Shown here one piece after another: positions 22,685 through 33,804 of a DNA stretch of 64,000 nt. This DNA comes from Isoetes taiwanensis (taxonomy: Eukaryota > Streptophyta > Lycopodiopsida > Isoetales > Isoetaceae). The first letter of the stretch is position 1. Each line of letters starts with the position of its first letter. The position numbers and the translations under genes are program-made. The notes beneath the pieces are model-generated. The model ran no database searches, had not been told where the DNA came from, and saw nothing but the letters and a program-made list of their open reading frames with translations. Location of the stretch: contig JAJEKV010000806.1 of the NCBI GenBank assembly GCA_021234155.1, positions 1-64,000 of the forward strand. Direction: 5' to 3'.

Positions 22685-23075
22685 AACACAAACCATTGCA
22701 TTTAACACATTTTAATTAAAATCCCCCTTAAACCCCCTTTGGTTTGGGTGCATATTCACACGGGGGGTTACGTAGGGCAGCGAGAGCCCCAAAAATATAT
22801 TTACAATACATGTACAAAATTAACACCATTAAGTACATTCTCTCAAATCTTATAGTATTTTGCAAACTTTAATATACAGTATACAAAAACTTGTACATGC
22901 ATACCCCACAAACGAGGATCGCTATGTATGGTCCAGATCTTGGAATAAAGGGCAAATATACCCATTTGACAGCTCTCGTTGCCCGAAGTAACCCCCCGTG
23001 TGAAATATGCACCCAAACCAAAGGGGGTTTAAGGGGGATTTTAATTAAAATGTGTTAAATGCAATGGTTTGTGTC
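22685..23075. repeat. ~105-bp inverted-repeat pair
   Basis: The arms at 22685-22788 and 22972-23075 are over 90% complementary and share blocks such as GGGGGTTTAAGG, AAGGGGGATTTTAATTAAAA and TGTGTTAAATGCAATGGTTT with their complements. The ~180-bp spacer is AT-rich. There is no coding capacity. It could be a foldback element, a MITE with long termini, or two inverted insertions of one repeat. Confidence 0.8.
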
Positions 23076-23105
23076 AAATATAAGTTGTTAGAGTTATAAG
23101 ATATA

Positions 23106-24008
23106 GGGAAAATTCTAAAATTACCCCAATATTTCTTAGAAATTATGAATATGCCCTTGCATTTATTTTAATTGTTTAAATGCCCTTACGTCACATACAA
23201 CTAAATACGAAACGAAAATAGGATCGTTCTTTGTCTTCGGATCTGCTGAGAAAGCCATCGGATCTGCTGAGAAAGCCAGTAAGAAGCATCTAAACAATCA
23301 GAGAAAGTGCCAGGCTAGTTGGTTTTGCCATTCCACGGTGCCTCGCGCCCTAAGTTTGATAAAAGGGTTCATGTCCGGATTTCGAATCAGAATCGTGTAT
23401 GGAATAAACAGAGCTCCTGGAGCAGGTTACCTCCATTTTATGGCCAGAGACGAAACAAAAACCAGGACATATATGCTCAGGCCAGAGAAATTTTGCAGCA
23501 TAAGCTAGAAAATTCGAGTATTCAATTATCATTCTTTGCATTCTATGAAAATTTGGAAAGAAGGATCCATCCAAATGGGCAATTTGCTTGTTTACTTGAG
23601 GTTGAATCTTGCCCAAAGACAAAGAACGGAAAGGGCAACAACAAACTCGAATCGGCAAAAGAACCGAACAAAGATTTAACAAATCTTTAACAAAGATTTA
23701 ACAAAGATTTCAATGATGCCACAAACTGAGAACCTGCATTTAACAAATCTTATGATGCCTTTAGCTCAAACCTGCAGCATCATTCCTCATCATTCTAAAG
23801 AGCAAATTGTAATCTCCTGCAACTTCCAGATTAAGATCATACATGCTTTGGTGAAACAACAAGAAGAATCGGATTTAGCCCGGTCTGCTTCTGGCGCGAA
23901 ATGGAGTAGCCGTTTGCCGAAAAAACAAGGGTAATTTGATAATTTTTGTAAATACAGGGGTAATTTCATAATTATATTAAAATATAGGGGTAATTTTAGA
24001 ATTTTCCC
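23106..24008. mobile_element. MULE-like element 2, 9-bp target duplication
   Basis: The termini GGGAAAATTCTAAAATTACC and its complement belong to the same family as 9460-10651. The element is flanked on both sides by the identical 9-mer TAAGATATA (23097-23105 and 24009-24017), the duplication length of Mutator-like elements. It is 903 bp and encodes no transposase. A 123-codon open frame inside (23319-23690, plus) has no recognised motif and may be captured sequence. Confidence 0.85.
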
Positions 24009-24239
24009 TAAGATATATGGAAATAGCAAAGGAAGCATTTTATCTAATTTGTTTGTTGGTGCTATATAGAAGAAGTGATCGTTAGATTTGCATTGAATTG
24101 AATTGAAAGAAGTTTTATTGTGTCAATGTGGATAAAATGTGACATTGATTTGGCACCGTATGTGGTTAAGTAAATATGTTGCTTGTTCATTAACAAAAGT
24201 ATGTTACCTATGCGATTTCAAATAGTAGAGTTATTACCT

Positions 24240-25335
24240 TGATTTGGGCAATATGTTGCTTGCTTGTTGACAATAGTAGTCAAAATCTTCTATTTAAAAG
24301 TGTGCAATGAATATACTGTGTTGCGCAAACATGAAAAGTACCTGATAGTCTTTGTGGCACTTCTACTATGGGAGCCCTTTGGGTGGAGCTAGGCTTCATA
24401 GGGCAATATGCTTGTTTGTTGACAAAAGTAGTCAGAATCTTCTTTCTTATATGCGTGCAATGAATATACAGTGTTGGGCGAACATCAACCTAATCAATTA
24501 CACAAAGAGGAATGTAGCTTTGTGGCACTTCCATAGTGTAGGTTTTGGAGATTTGGGTTGAGGTAGGCTTTGTAGTTCATAGTGTATTTAATGGCTACGT
24601 ATTTGGCCTAGGAATGCATGAATTTTAAGTGCAAAGAAATGTTAATAGTTGTAAATGGTGAATAGTATGTCAACATGATACATGCTATGATTAATAAACT
24701 ATTGTTTAAATGCCATCATTAATAGATGAGTTTGCATGTGCCATCTTATGGGGTCAGACTGCATAAAGATGAAACGCTTCTTCCTTTCACAGTATAAAGA
24801 TTGTAATCATCCCAGCTTGAGTAGGAATGCAAACGTGGTTTTTTTATTGCAATTCTACATTGTTGAAACTTCTGGGCAAAGCAAACGTGTTTTTTTAATT
24901 GCATATCTACATTATTGAAAGTTCAGCAAAGAGGCCGTTGTATCTTGTACCTATAGACAAAGAGGTAGTTCGCCATCTTGCAGCTAACTACTTGGATCTG
25001 AGTCCAGCCAAAAACATGGGTGATGCACCACGCAACAGAATTCTTAGGTGATACGTAAGTTTCTCTAGTCCTTGTGCAAAATGAGTTGTTCTAAATTCCT
25101 CCAATGTGAGACTAAAATTGTGATTTGCAACCCGTTTATGCCAAAGCTAAATAGAATGCAATGGAAGGACTGTCATGATCTCATTTTCTTAATAGAGCAT
25201 GCTTCAGAAGAGAGGAATATGCCAATATGGACCTGCAAGCTAAATATAGCGCTATGGAAGGTCTGTCACGATCTCATTTTCCTATTGAAGCATGCTTCAG
25301 AAGAAAAGAATATGCCATTGTGGACCTGCATCAAA
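24240..25335. repeat. Cluster of local tandem duplications
   Basis: Three separate direct duplications are visible: a ~155-bp pair at about 24245-24540 (sharing GTGCAATGAATATAC and CTTTGTGGCACTTC), a ~60-bp pair at 24826-24920 (GCAAACGTG then a T run), and a ~93-bp pair at 25155-25330 (TCATTTTC and GCATGCTTCAGAAGA). No gene is evident between them. Confidence 0.7.
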
Positions 25336-25524
25336 CCATCATCTCAGTAGAATGAAAATTTTATTTGTAAGCACTGATCAATCACGTTCCCTCCAAAATA
25401 TTAAAAAGTTACAACCCACCTAATGACCATAAGAGGCAGTAATAGCAAAATACCAAATAGAAACTATTCACTACAACCGATAAGGCACAGTACTGCATGT
25501 ATACAGCAAAGGCCAAGATCTCTA

Positions 25525-25636
25525 CGAATTTTGATATGCTTAGAAAAGGATGGAAAAACTTGAAATGCCTTGATGGTTCAAATAAAACTGTGGAGAGTTG
25601 TTTAGCTTACGTAACAAACTTCTAATACGTACTTAC
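25525..25636. repeat. Left flank of LINE 1: interrupted local repeat
   Basis: This ~110-bp sequence (GCCTTGATGGTTCAAATAAA, then ACAAACTTCTAATACGTAC) reappears at 29765-29870. There it runs uninterrupted into the unit that begins just after LINE 1. It therefore marks the pre-insertion target. Confidence 0.8.
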
Positions 25637-25691
25637 CGCGAGGCTGCAGAGCACACCTCGCTTGAGGCAAAGCCTTGGGCGCCTATCTTGA

Positions 25692-26192
25692 CGGTCCCCT
25701 CTTTTAGAACAAGGAGAGAAAGGGGATCAGGTTCAGCTAGTCGCTCAAATCAATTCCACTGTGGAAAATCAGATGTCAAAGTTTGCAGATAGGCTTACCG
25801 AACAAGAGGACAGGGCATCTAGAGCACAAAATCTGCTCATATCCGGCTTGCAAGAAGAAGAAGGTGAGGATATATCTGCAATTGTTGATGATTTCTTTAA
25901 AAATACAATGCATGTTGTAGATCCAAGAGTTATCTATTCTAGGAGACTAGGAAAAAGGAATGATGGTAGAATTCGTCCTATTCTGTTGAAACTTGGTACT
26001 ATGGAAGCAAAGACACGGATCATCCAACACAGGAGCCATCTAAAAGGACAAAGAATCTGGCTCAACGATGATCTAACTGTGCAGCAACAGAAAGAACGCA
26101 AGCAACTCTTGGAAGAAGTAAAGAGATTAAAAGATGAGGGAAAAAATGCCTACATTGTGAACAATAAACTAGTGGTAAGGAATCGGGCATAG
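25692..26192 (+). pseudogene. LINE 1 ORF1 (RNA-binding protein), 5' incomplete
   Basis: A coiled-coil-like start (TVENQMSKFADRLTEQEDRA) leads into RAQNLLISGLQEEEGEDI, the typical entry to the RRM-like domain of LINE ORF1 proteins. It is followed by a basic segment (RRLGKRNDGRIRPILLKLG) and a C-terminal helical region (QQQKERKQLLEEVKRLKDEG). It ends in TAG at 26190-26192. LINE 2 has a longer related ORF1, implying that N-terminal sequence is missing here. Confidence 0.75.
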
Positions 26193-26198
26193 GGATTT

Positions 26199-29100
26199 GC
26201 AGCCCTCAGGTTTCTTGTATGGAATGTGCATGGTTTGTGCGAAGATACCATTTTGAGCAATATCCAAATGTTTCAGGGATGTGATGTTCTAGCTTTCACT
26301 GAAACTTGGGAACATGAAAATAGTAGACTTTTAGAAATCCCAGGTTTTTGTCTGTTGGACTCAGTCTGGAATGAATTGGGCAATAGCAAAAGGGGATGGG
26401 GTGGAGTTGCTTGCTATGTGAAAAAGGATCTACAAAAGACAGTTTCAGTTGTTAGCAAAGATAAATTCTCACAGTATATTTGGCTGAAGTTAAAGGATAA
26501 CTCTGTTGAAATTTATGTGGCACTTGCTTATTTTGCTCCTCTTGAGCCTTATCCAAAGACTGTTTATTCTCTGGATGGCTTATGTGTCGTGATCCTTTTA
26601 TACATCTTGCAGCCGACATCTCAACATATAGAGAGTCTGGTATGGTGTTTATTGCAGGAGACCTTAATGGTCGTGTGAGCAATAGGCAAGCCTTTCTTCT
26701 ATCTGAGGAAGAGAACCCATTATGGCTAGTAGAACAATCAGATTTACAAGCTAGTTGGCCTCGCAAGACAGCAGATACGGTTATTAATAAGATGGGCAAG
26801 CATATAATTGCATTATGTGAGGCGTTTAATTTCATTATGTACAATGGGATTACTAGATTTCCCAACTCTAGTGGATTCACGTACTACCAATCAAATGGTA
26901 GCAGCACAATCGATTACCTTATTGGTGATCCAAATGCATTACATCTAGTGACGAATTTGTCCATGTTAGATAGGAATATCGATTCTGATCATATTCCTTA
27001 TGTATTTACATTGGATGTAAAAGCTAACAGAAAAGTGCGGGCAAAGTATTCACCACCAAGGCTGAAGCTATGTTATAGACGTGCAACTGATTATGAAAAA
27101 GCCTTAGATGCCAAGTTGATGGAGTTACAGTGGCAAGGGTCACTAGAAGACAGAAGCAAAACTCTTATGAATCTCACTTTGCAGGCAGCACAGTCCATAT
27201 TTGGGCTTACCAAGCCAAAGAGACAGAAATGGGCAAATAGTAAGTGGTTTGTCCTGGATTGCAGATCAGCAAAAGAGACATGGAAACAATCCAAGGATCC
27301 TGATAACTTTGTTCATTATAAAAAGCTTATCAAGTTAAAAACGAGCTTGGATGAGAAAACATACTGAAATGCTTATGCATGAAATGGAGATAGATCCAAA
27401 AAGGTTTTTTAACCGGTCTAAAAAGCAAAACTTGATGGGTGATATTTCTAGAAAGGAATTGCTGGCATGGGTACAAGATTTATACAATACGCCACATGTG
27501 GACCAGATGGTTTGTGAGGGAGATGCCACTCCAATTTTTACAGGACATAATGTACATGAAGCCTTGAAGGCTATGGGCAATGGCCGGGCTAGTGACTCTA
27601 ATGGTATGTCAGCTGAATTGTTCAAATGGGGAGGTGCGTCACTTCATGCCCTCTTAGCTGAAATCTGTAATGAAGCTCTTTTAACAGGACATTTTCCACA
27701 AGATTGGTGCTTGAATAGAGTTATCCCGATATATAAATCTCGAGACAGAGATGAAATTAAAAACTACCGCACAATTCTTGTGGGTAGTATATTTGCTAAA
27801 CTATTTGCTGCAATGGTTGAAAAAAAGCTTACAGATTGGGCGGACTCTCATGCTGGGCGAGCAATTGGGCAAGCAGGTTTTAGAGAAGCATACTCTACCC
27901 TTGACCATCTGGCTACTTTGAGAGTGTTGGCTGAGGGCGCAAAGGGATCAAATAATAAGAGATATATTGCCTTTATAGATCTAGCGAAAGCATTTGACAA
28001 GGTAAAAAGAAAAGATCTGGCCTCGCGGTTAGAACTGTTGCAGGTACCATTGGAAATTAGACAAGCGGTTGCTTGTCTTTATAACAAAGTCCTGGTTGAG
28101 CTCTCTTTTCCTTTTACAGGACCTGAATGCATTGATAATACCATTGGGGTTAAACAGGGGTGTCCTTGTTCGCCAACGCTTTTTGGGTTATTCATAGATG
28201 ATTTGGAGGGATGGTTGGCGAGACTTGGTGGAGTTGGAGCAAAACTAGGTAAGTATATTGTGCAATTATTACTTTTTGCGGGTGACATAGTTTTGATTTC
28301 TAAAACTGCCAATGGGCTTCAACAACACTTGGATGTGCTACAGGAGTTTTGTGAGCATAATAGTATGCAAATTAATGCAGCTAAATCCAAGGTAATGATT
28401 GTTGGTGGCCGTGGACTCAACCATTTTACAATGGAGGGATTCCTTTGGAATGTGTAAAAGAATATAAGTATCTCGGCATAGATGTTACAAATGACTATAG
28501 GTGGACCTGTAGCAGCAGGAAGAGAGCCTCCGGGGGCTTAGGGCCTATTATAATATGATGCATCAATGCAAAATGAATAATTTTGAGCAATCGGAATCCG
28601 AGGAAGTTGCTTTTCAAGATCTGTGTGAAGCCAGTAGTTTTGTATGGCAGCCCAATCTGGGGGCCCGGACTTTCTAAAAAATGATGGCAAGAGATTGAAA
28701 AAAAATCAAAAAGGTTTCTCCTCTGGGAATTGGGTGTGAAATCTCAAACACTGTATTGCATGCTCCTTGCTGAAGCAGGCTTACTGCCCTTAGAGGTAGA
28801 GGCGCTTTGCAGAACCATCACCTATGTAAATAAAATTTTGGTCATGGACTTGGATAGATGGCCCAGGTTGTCATTTGAAGCGATAAGAGAAAGAGGATGG
28901 CAGGTTGATATAAGAAGATGGGCAGCTAGACGGCTTGGACATGGGATGTGGCCAACGTCAACAAAGTTTAAGGAAGTACATGAACAAGTCACATGCATAA
29001 CAGTTAAAAAAATGTGGCAGTTAAATGCAGACGGTGATACGAAGAAAAGGTTCTATCTAGCAGAGATAAATGATCTGAATGATTATACCGCTCAAGCTTA

Positions 29101-29458
29101 CTTAGCCTCTCATATCAACAGAAAGAAACGAATGGCAATCTCGCAGCTCAGATTGTCATCCCATACTTTACATGTTGAGACTGGTAGAATGCATGGGTTA
29201 GCTCGTGAGGAGAGGTTTTGTCCTAGTTGTCTGGACCCAAAGATAGAGATGTAATCAAAGATGCTTTTATTTGAATGCTATTCTTATGAACATATAAGGG
29301 TCAAGCATGGAATTTACATGTCTACCTTGAAGGAGTTGTTTGATATTCCTGCTCATACCTTGAGTTCGTACATTAGAGAAGTGTTGAAAGAAAGAGACGA
29401 CATAATTGGCTTGTTCAATCTTATGGAAGAATATGAATTTAATAATGCTCTAGAATGA
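26199..29458 (+). pseudogene. LINE 1 ORF2: APE endonuclease and reverse transcriptase
   Basis: The endonuclease shows FLVWNVHGL, TETWEHE, the GDLN block (26660s) and DSDH. A frameshift near 26580 moves the frame and a stop at 27365 interrupts the connector. RT motifs follow: GRASDSNGMSAELFKWG, FIDLAKAFDKV, GVKQGCPCSPTLFGLFIDDL and the catalytic box, which reads FAGD (28275-28286) instead of (F/Y)ADD. After breaks at 28455-28730 the C-terminal part (SQLRLSSHTLHVETGRMHG, CPSC, then a second Cys/His stretch) runs to 29458 with a stop after KIEM. No RNase H domain was seen. Confidence 0.92.
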
Positions 29459-29528
29459 GCGCTTACTAGTACTAGTTTTGTAAAACTTTGCCATAGAGGC
29501 CTGGGGGCCTAAATGGCTTGATTAATAC

Positions 29529-29584
29529 AATTAAATTAAATTAAATTAAATTAAATTAAATTAAATTAAATTAAATTAATTAAA
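29529..29584 (+). repeat. (TTAAA)n microsatellite tail of LINE 1
   Basis: About ten tandem TTAAA units directly follow the LINE 3' UTR and end at the reconstructed insertion boundary. This is the usual place for a LINE tail made of simple repeats rather than poly(A). Confidence 0.9.
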
Positions 29585-30060
29585 TTACATTAGCACTTAG
29601 CATAGGCATCGTCCAGGTGTCTTATCCATCTACATATTCCATTAGTTAATATTTCCATTAGTTAATATAGACAGCAGAAAGGAAGGCAAAAGCTAAGCAC
29701 CTTAGATGGTCGACAGAGATGGATGCTTTGCAGCAGGCATAGGCTTAAAATTAAGAATAGAAAAAAATCCTCTAAGAATTTTGATATCTTGAAATGCCTT
29801 GATGGTTCAAATAAAACTGTGGAGACTGTTTACCTTATATAACAAACTTCTAATACATACTTACTACATTAGTACTTAGCATAGGCATCGTCCAGGTGTC
29901 CTATCCATCTACATATTCCATTAGTTAATATTTGCATTAGTTAATATAGACAGCAGAAAGGAAGGTAAGCACCTTAGATGGTCAATAGAGATGCATGCTT
30001 TGCAGCAGGCATAGGCCTAAAATTAAGAATAAAAAATATAAAATTAAGAATAAAAAATAG
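29585..30060. repeat. Tandem repeat (~285-bp unit) interrupted by LINE 1
   Basis: Copies at 29589-29760 and 29872-30035 share ACTTAGCATAGGCATCGTCC and GCTTTGCAGCAGGCATAGG. The segment between them (29765-29870) matches the left flank of LINE 1. So two to three head-to-tail copies existed before the LINE inserted into one of them. Confidence 0.85.
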
Positions 30061-30772
30061 AAACAACTGTTTCTAAGCAAAGCCAGAAGCATACCTTATC
30101 TACAAACACCCCTCCATTATGAGAGCATTTCATTACCTTTTTTAGACGGTATAATCTTCTGTAGATCTTCTACAAACTATGGCAGGAACCTGTGATTTGA
30201 AAGGAAATGTATCAAATGTTTTTTATGGTGGGTAACAACATTTTAGTCTGAAAGACAAAGATGTTTGGGCATCTACTAATATTGTTTGCTGTCATTGACT
30301 CGTACCATTGCAATTATTATGTGGAGACATTATGGGAAACCTTACCTTTTTGCATGTGGTGTTCTAGATTGCATCTCATGACCACCGAGCCAGCTTATGC
30401 ATGGTATGGGTGATTAGATTTTCCACAGCCATAATCAGATGGTCCAAATGCATCTGCCATTATCAGAGGGTTAAATTAACAACCAGGCCCACTTTTGTGC
30501 TCCTCAACATAGGCTCCATTAATTTCTTTGGCTCCACATATCTTTGCAGATGTATCAAAAGCAGATAAAAAATCCAAAGAGGAAGGTGAGAACATTTACA
30601 ACGCAGATTATGCTTCTATACTATAGAAAAACAATAACAATATTGGATAGAGATTGTGGTTTCAACTGAAGCAAATACCAAAAGCCTGCATAGTCCTTGT
30701 GCAGTTGTAGCATCAGTGTATGTAACACCAAAAAGGAGGGCTCTTATATCAATAATGTAATGTCTATCATAC
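30060..30772. other. No gene seen; possible 3' region of the 30.8-kb gene
   Basis: AT-rich, with no repeat or open frame of note. If the exons at 30773-31270 are real, this is their 3' UTR and downstream DNA. Confidence 0.35.
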
Positions 30773-31270
30773 CTAATCACTGGCTTTGCTAGTCCGCCGT
30801 GCATAAACCGAACCAACAATTGAAATAATAACAGGAATTAAAGCTTCGATGAAAGCAGGTATACCCAACTCGCGAAAACTCATAGCCATGTGCATATCCA
30901 TAGTTGTGTCAAAATTCTTGTGAGTAACATGGAACAACAGCTGTAAATTAGCAATTGTAAATCAGACAATAGCGCACTTTTCAACAGCCACTACAAATAC
31001 GATGGCCACCCAATTCAATTAATTACATATATTAATAGCGCCAAAGGAATCCTATAGTTATCATTTATATGATTTTCAAATCAGACTGGTTATTTTAGTT
31101 AACACACAAATTCCTTTGTGTTGGACTACCACCTATTGAAAGTTGAGAATTGAAGATATTTGAAAATAAAACATACCTTGAAATATGTCCTCCATATATA
31201 TGTGTCCCAGTATCTTGTGTCATCCATAGCCTGCTGGATGAATTTGCAAGGCATGTCGTGCTTTTGTTTT
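30773..31270 (-). CDS. Last two exons of an unidentified gene, C-terminal membrane segment
   Basis: A minus-strand exon (30773-30940) opens after TTTACAG| and encodes 55 residues ending in a stop. Its core, IPAFIEALIPVIISIVGSVY, followed by the basic tail ARRTSK, looks like a C-terminal transmembrane helix with cytosolic anchor. Upstream, a segment ending at 31177 with TTCAAG|GTATGT encodes PCKFIQQAMDDTRYWD and TYIWRTYFK in the matching phase 0. Its 5' boundary is unclear because a TGA lies in frame at 31270-31272. Further exons may lie at 31632-31898 (frame containing SYLSSLELDARCREAAMAF). I cannot name the family, and the gene could be partial or broken. Confidence 0.4.
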
Positions 31271-31799
31271 CATATGCCCCTGTCAAACAATAGAACCTGC
31301 TCTGTGCCCACAACAAAATGAACAATTTCCTTTATTATAACATACAACAACTTGGCATATTGCAAATGTCCTTAAATATTTCTAACAGATGTAATCTACG
31401 TGCTGCAAAGGGGGATCAATACATCATGTTATCCAGTTAAAAAGGTGCATAGCTGTATGCCTAGGCCTGATAAATCACGAAGTGCAGAGCTGTCAACCAA
31501 AAGCCTACAATGTCTAACTCTAAGCATCCATCTAAAGACATGGTGGCAGCAATTCCATAAACACTTTGCTTTCCGTACAAAAGAAACGAAAAATAAATGA
31601 ACCCAACAATCAACAGAAGCAAAAACAACATTTAAAGGCAAAAGCCCAAAGATTGTATGTATATGGGATGCATAAATCTGTGAAACGCCATGGCAGCTTC
31701 TCTGCATCTTGCATCTAACTCCAGAGAGCTCAAATAAGAAGCACCAGGTTTTAGCAACGATCTTCTGGCGAGGTGCTTTGCAAGTTGCAGTAAAACGCA

Positions 31800-31872
31800 T
31801 GCATACCGGTGGACAGCTGCAATTCGATAAGAAGATCCTATGCCTGCGGACAGCTGCAATCCGATAAAATCT
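31800..31872. repeat. Short direct repeat
   Basis: GACAGCTGCAAT(T/C)CGATAA occurs twice about 40 bp apart, inside the possible upstream exon of the 30.8-kb gene. Confidence 0.55.
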
Positions 31873-31949
31873 GAATCCATGCAAGATGTCCTGCACATTC
31901 GAAGATAGCTTACTATGACTAAAATCTGAAGCTGAGAGTACTTGCATGG

Positions 31950-33380
31950 TTAGCCCTGGGAAACTGTTTTTGTACTCACTTCAGAAACTAAATCCCAACC
32001 TTTATAACCTGTACAAAAAGAAAGATATATAAGATCAAACAGGATATCAAAGGCCTGCAATTTTCGAGTGTTCCATTCTCATCGCATGAATTAAAACACT
32101 ATTCTAACATTCAAAATAGAAAAAACTTGAGGAAATACGTAACAAATGAAAGATGCTAACTCAGGGTTCCTCTCAAGAAATTTAGAGATATGAATCATAG
32201 CATGGAAAATAATTCAATCAATACTTTAACAGAAGTAATTGTAAAAGGGGGAACCCAATATAGAGGATGTGAAGGCTTACATTGTTGAGCTCCATTTTGT
32301 GGTCTTGATGTTTTAACCCAACATGGAAAGAAAAATGATCTTGAGCTGTGGTTTACAAAATGGGTCCGCCTCAAGCTAAAACTGAAATGCAAAATCGTCT
32401 CAAATGTTTTCTCCCAGATTTTTTTCATGTAATACAGAATGACATTCAATCAAAAATAAGAGTACGTTCTGAATTTGCTGCCTCTTGATGCCCTTGCGGC
32501 TCCAGGATCTAGGTGAAAAGCTCCAGCTCAAACTGCAGGTGGAAGCTCTAGCAGACGACTTTGCTCTCTTATAAACCCAAAACCTTAAGGGGTATGGTGC
32601 AAGGCGCCAATCCAGCGCTGCCATAACCATAATCAGTGCGAGGTCCACCGCCCCGCTGGTCTGCCAAAAACCTAGAGGGGGCAAATCGATGCCCTCAGGT
32701 TGAAAGGCAAATGAAACCATATAAAAAACAAATTCCGATTCTTGGATATCGGTTTTCTTTTTCGGATATCGGTTTTCTTTTTTCCGGGCAACAAAAATCC
32801 CCAAAACCAAAAATCATAGGGAAAAACTTCTACTACTTTTGGGAACTCGGAAATTTTTTCCGGCCTCAAGAAACCCCAAAATCTTAGGAAATTGGATTAA
32901 AAAAAATTCCAAAAAAGTTTTCCACCAAACCGGAAAATCCGAATTTAAAAGATAGATAGGAAGATAGTCGTGTAGAATGTGTTCATTAAAAAGGTAATTA
33001 GCTTTATTTCTTATGAATGAATTTCGTCACATATAATTTTGGGATATGAACATGCCAGTTCTAGGTTATAGGATGAAAAGAACTTTTTTTTTTATGGATA
33101 AAAAGGATAGGATGAAAGAACATGTCAACGCGGACATTAATGTTTCCGAGTCAAAGTTTACCAACTCAATATCACAACACATGAATATATTTGTCCAAAA
33201 GTGATTACCAAGAATATTTTCGTGTACCAAGTCACTTCTCATATTAGAGCATGGTAAAAGTGCATTGAGTTGGTAAAGAGAATTTCCTTATCAAAAGATT
33301 TGCTCAAGTATGGACACATGATGTAATACTTTTCTATTTCACATCTAAAAGTGTTCTCTTATTACATCTTTCTATTTTTT
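31950..33380. other. Intergenic, no supported gene
   Basis: A 136-codon open frame (32400-32810, minus) has no motif that I recognise. A ~20-bp direct repeat (GGATATCGGTTTTCTTTTT) lies near 32743-32785. The rest is AT-rich. Confidence 0.4.
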
Positions 33381-33384
33381 TTAA

Positions 33385-33446
33385 ATTCCCAAAGCTACCT
33401 TAAAAAACTAGACTTTTAGTTAAAATGGCAATTGTCATAGACTGCT
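33385..33446 (-). repeat. Dispersed repeat, copy 2, cut by LINE 2
   Basis: This is the reverse complement of 20115-20180. The match stops abruptly at GTCATAGACTGC (33446), where LINE 2 sequence begins, so it defines the 5' junction of that insertion. Confidence 0.75.
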
Positions 33447-33462
33447 CAAAGATTCTGCATCG

Positions 33463-33804
33463 ATGCTCTCAATGATCAAGGAAATGAAATCGGCCATAGA
33501 GGACCTCCGTGAGATGCTAGGGGAAGTGCTTCAACAAAATAAAATTCTGACAACTCAGAACTTGGAATTGAAAGAAGCCCTGTCACAGAAATACGAAATT
33601 AGGGTTTCTGATATGAATGAGATCACACATGTAGCAGCAGAACAGCTAGTGAAGCATGATGAGGTACTGTCACAGGAATCCAGAGAACAAGAAATAAGAG
33701 CACGAAACCTCAAACTCTCAGGACTGGAAGAGGAAGAAAATGAAGATATAAATCAGATAGTAGATCACTTTTTTAAGGATACTATGAAACTCCATGAGCC
33801 CTAA
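33463..33804 (+). pseudogene. LINE 2 ORF1, interrupted
   Basis: A long coiled coil (EMKSAIEDLREMLGEVLQQN onward) is followed by ARNLKLSGLEEEENEDI, the RRM-like entry shared with LINE 1. A stop after KLHEP (33802-33804) ends the frame. Coding-like sequence continues (CRRLGKPGHYHRPILIKF) in the same frame up to ~33930, so the stop is a lesion rather than the natural end. Confidence 0.8.

Larger units (their letters stand above)
25637..29584 (+). mobile_element. LINE 1: non-LTR retrotransposon with (TTAAA)n tail
   Basis: Its boundaries are set by the interrupted local repeat on both sides: the left break follows ACTTAC at 25636 and the right flank resumes at TTAC (29585), which may be a 4-bp target duplication. 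Content in order: ORF1-like coding (25761-26192), APE endonuclease, reverse transcriptase, a C-terminal Cys/His region, a short 3' UTR, and a pentanucleotide tail from about 29529. About 3.95 kb. The 5' end is probably truncated because the ORF1 frame is open from near the boundary. Several stops and shifts make it non-functional. Confidence 0.93.
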
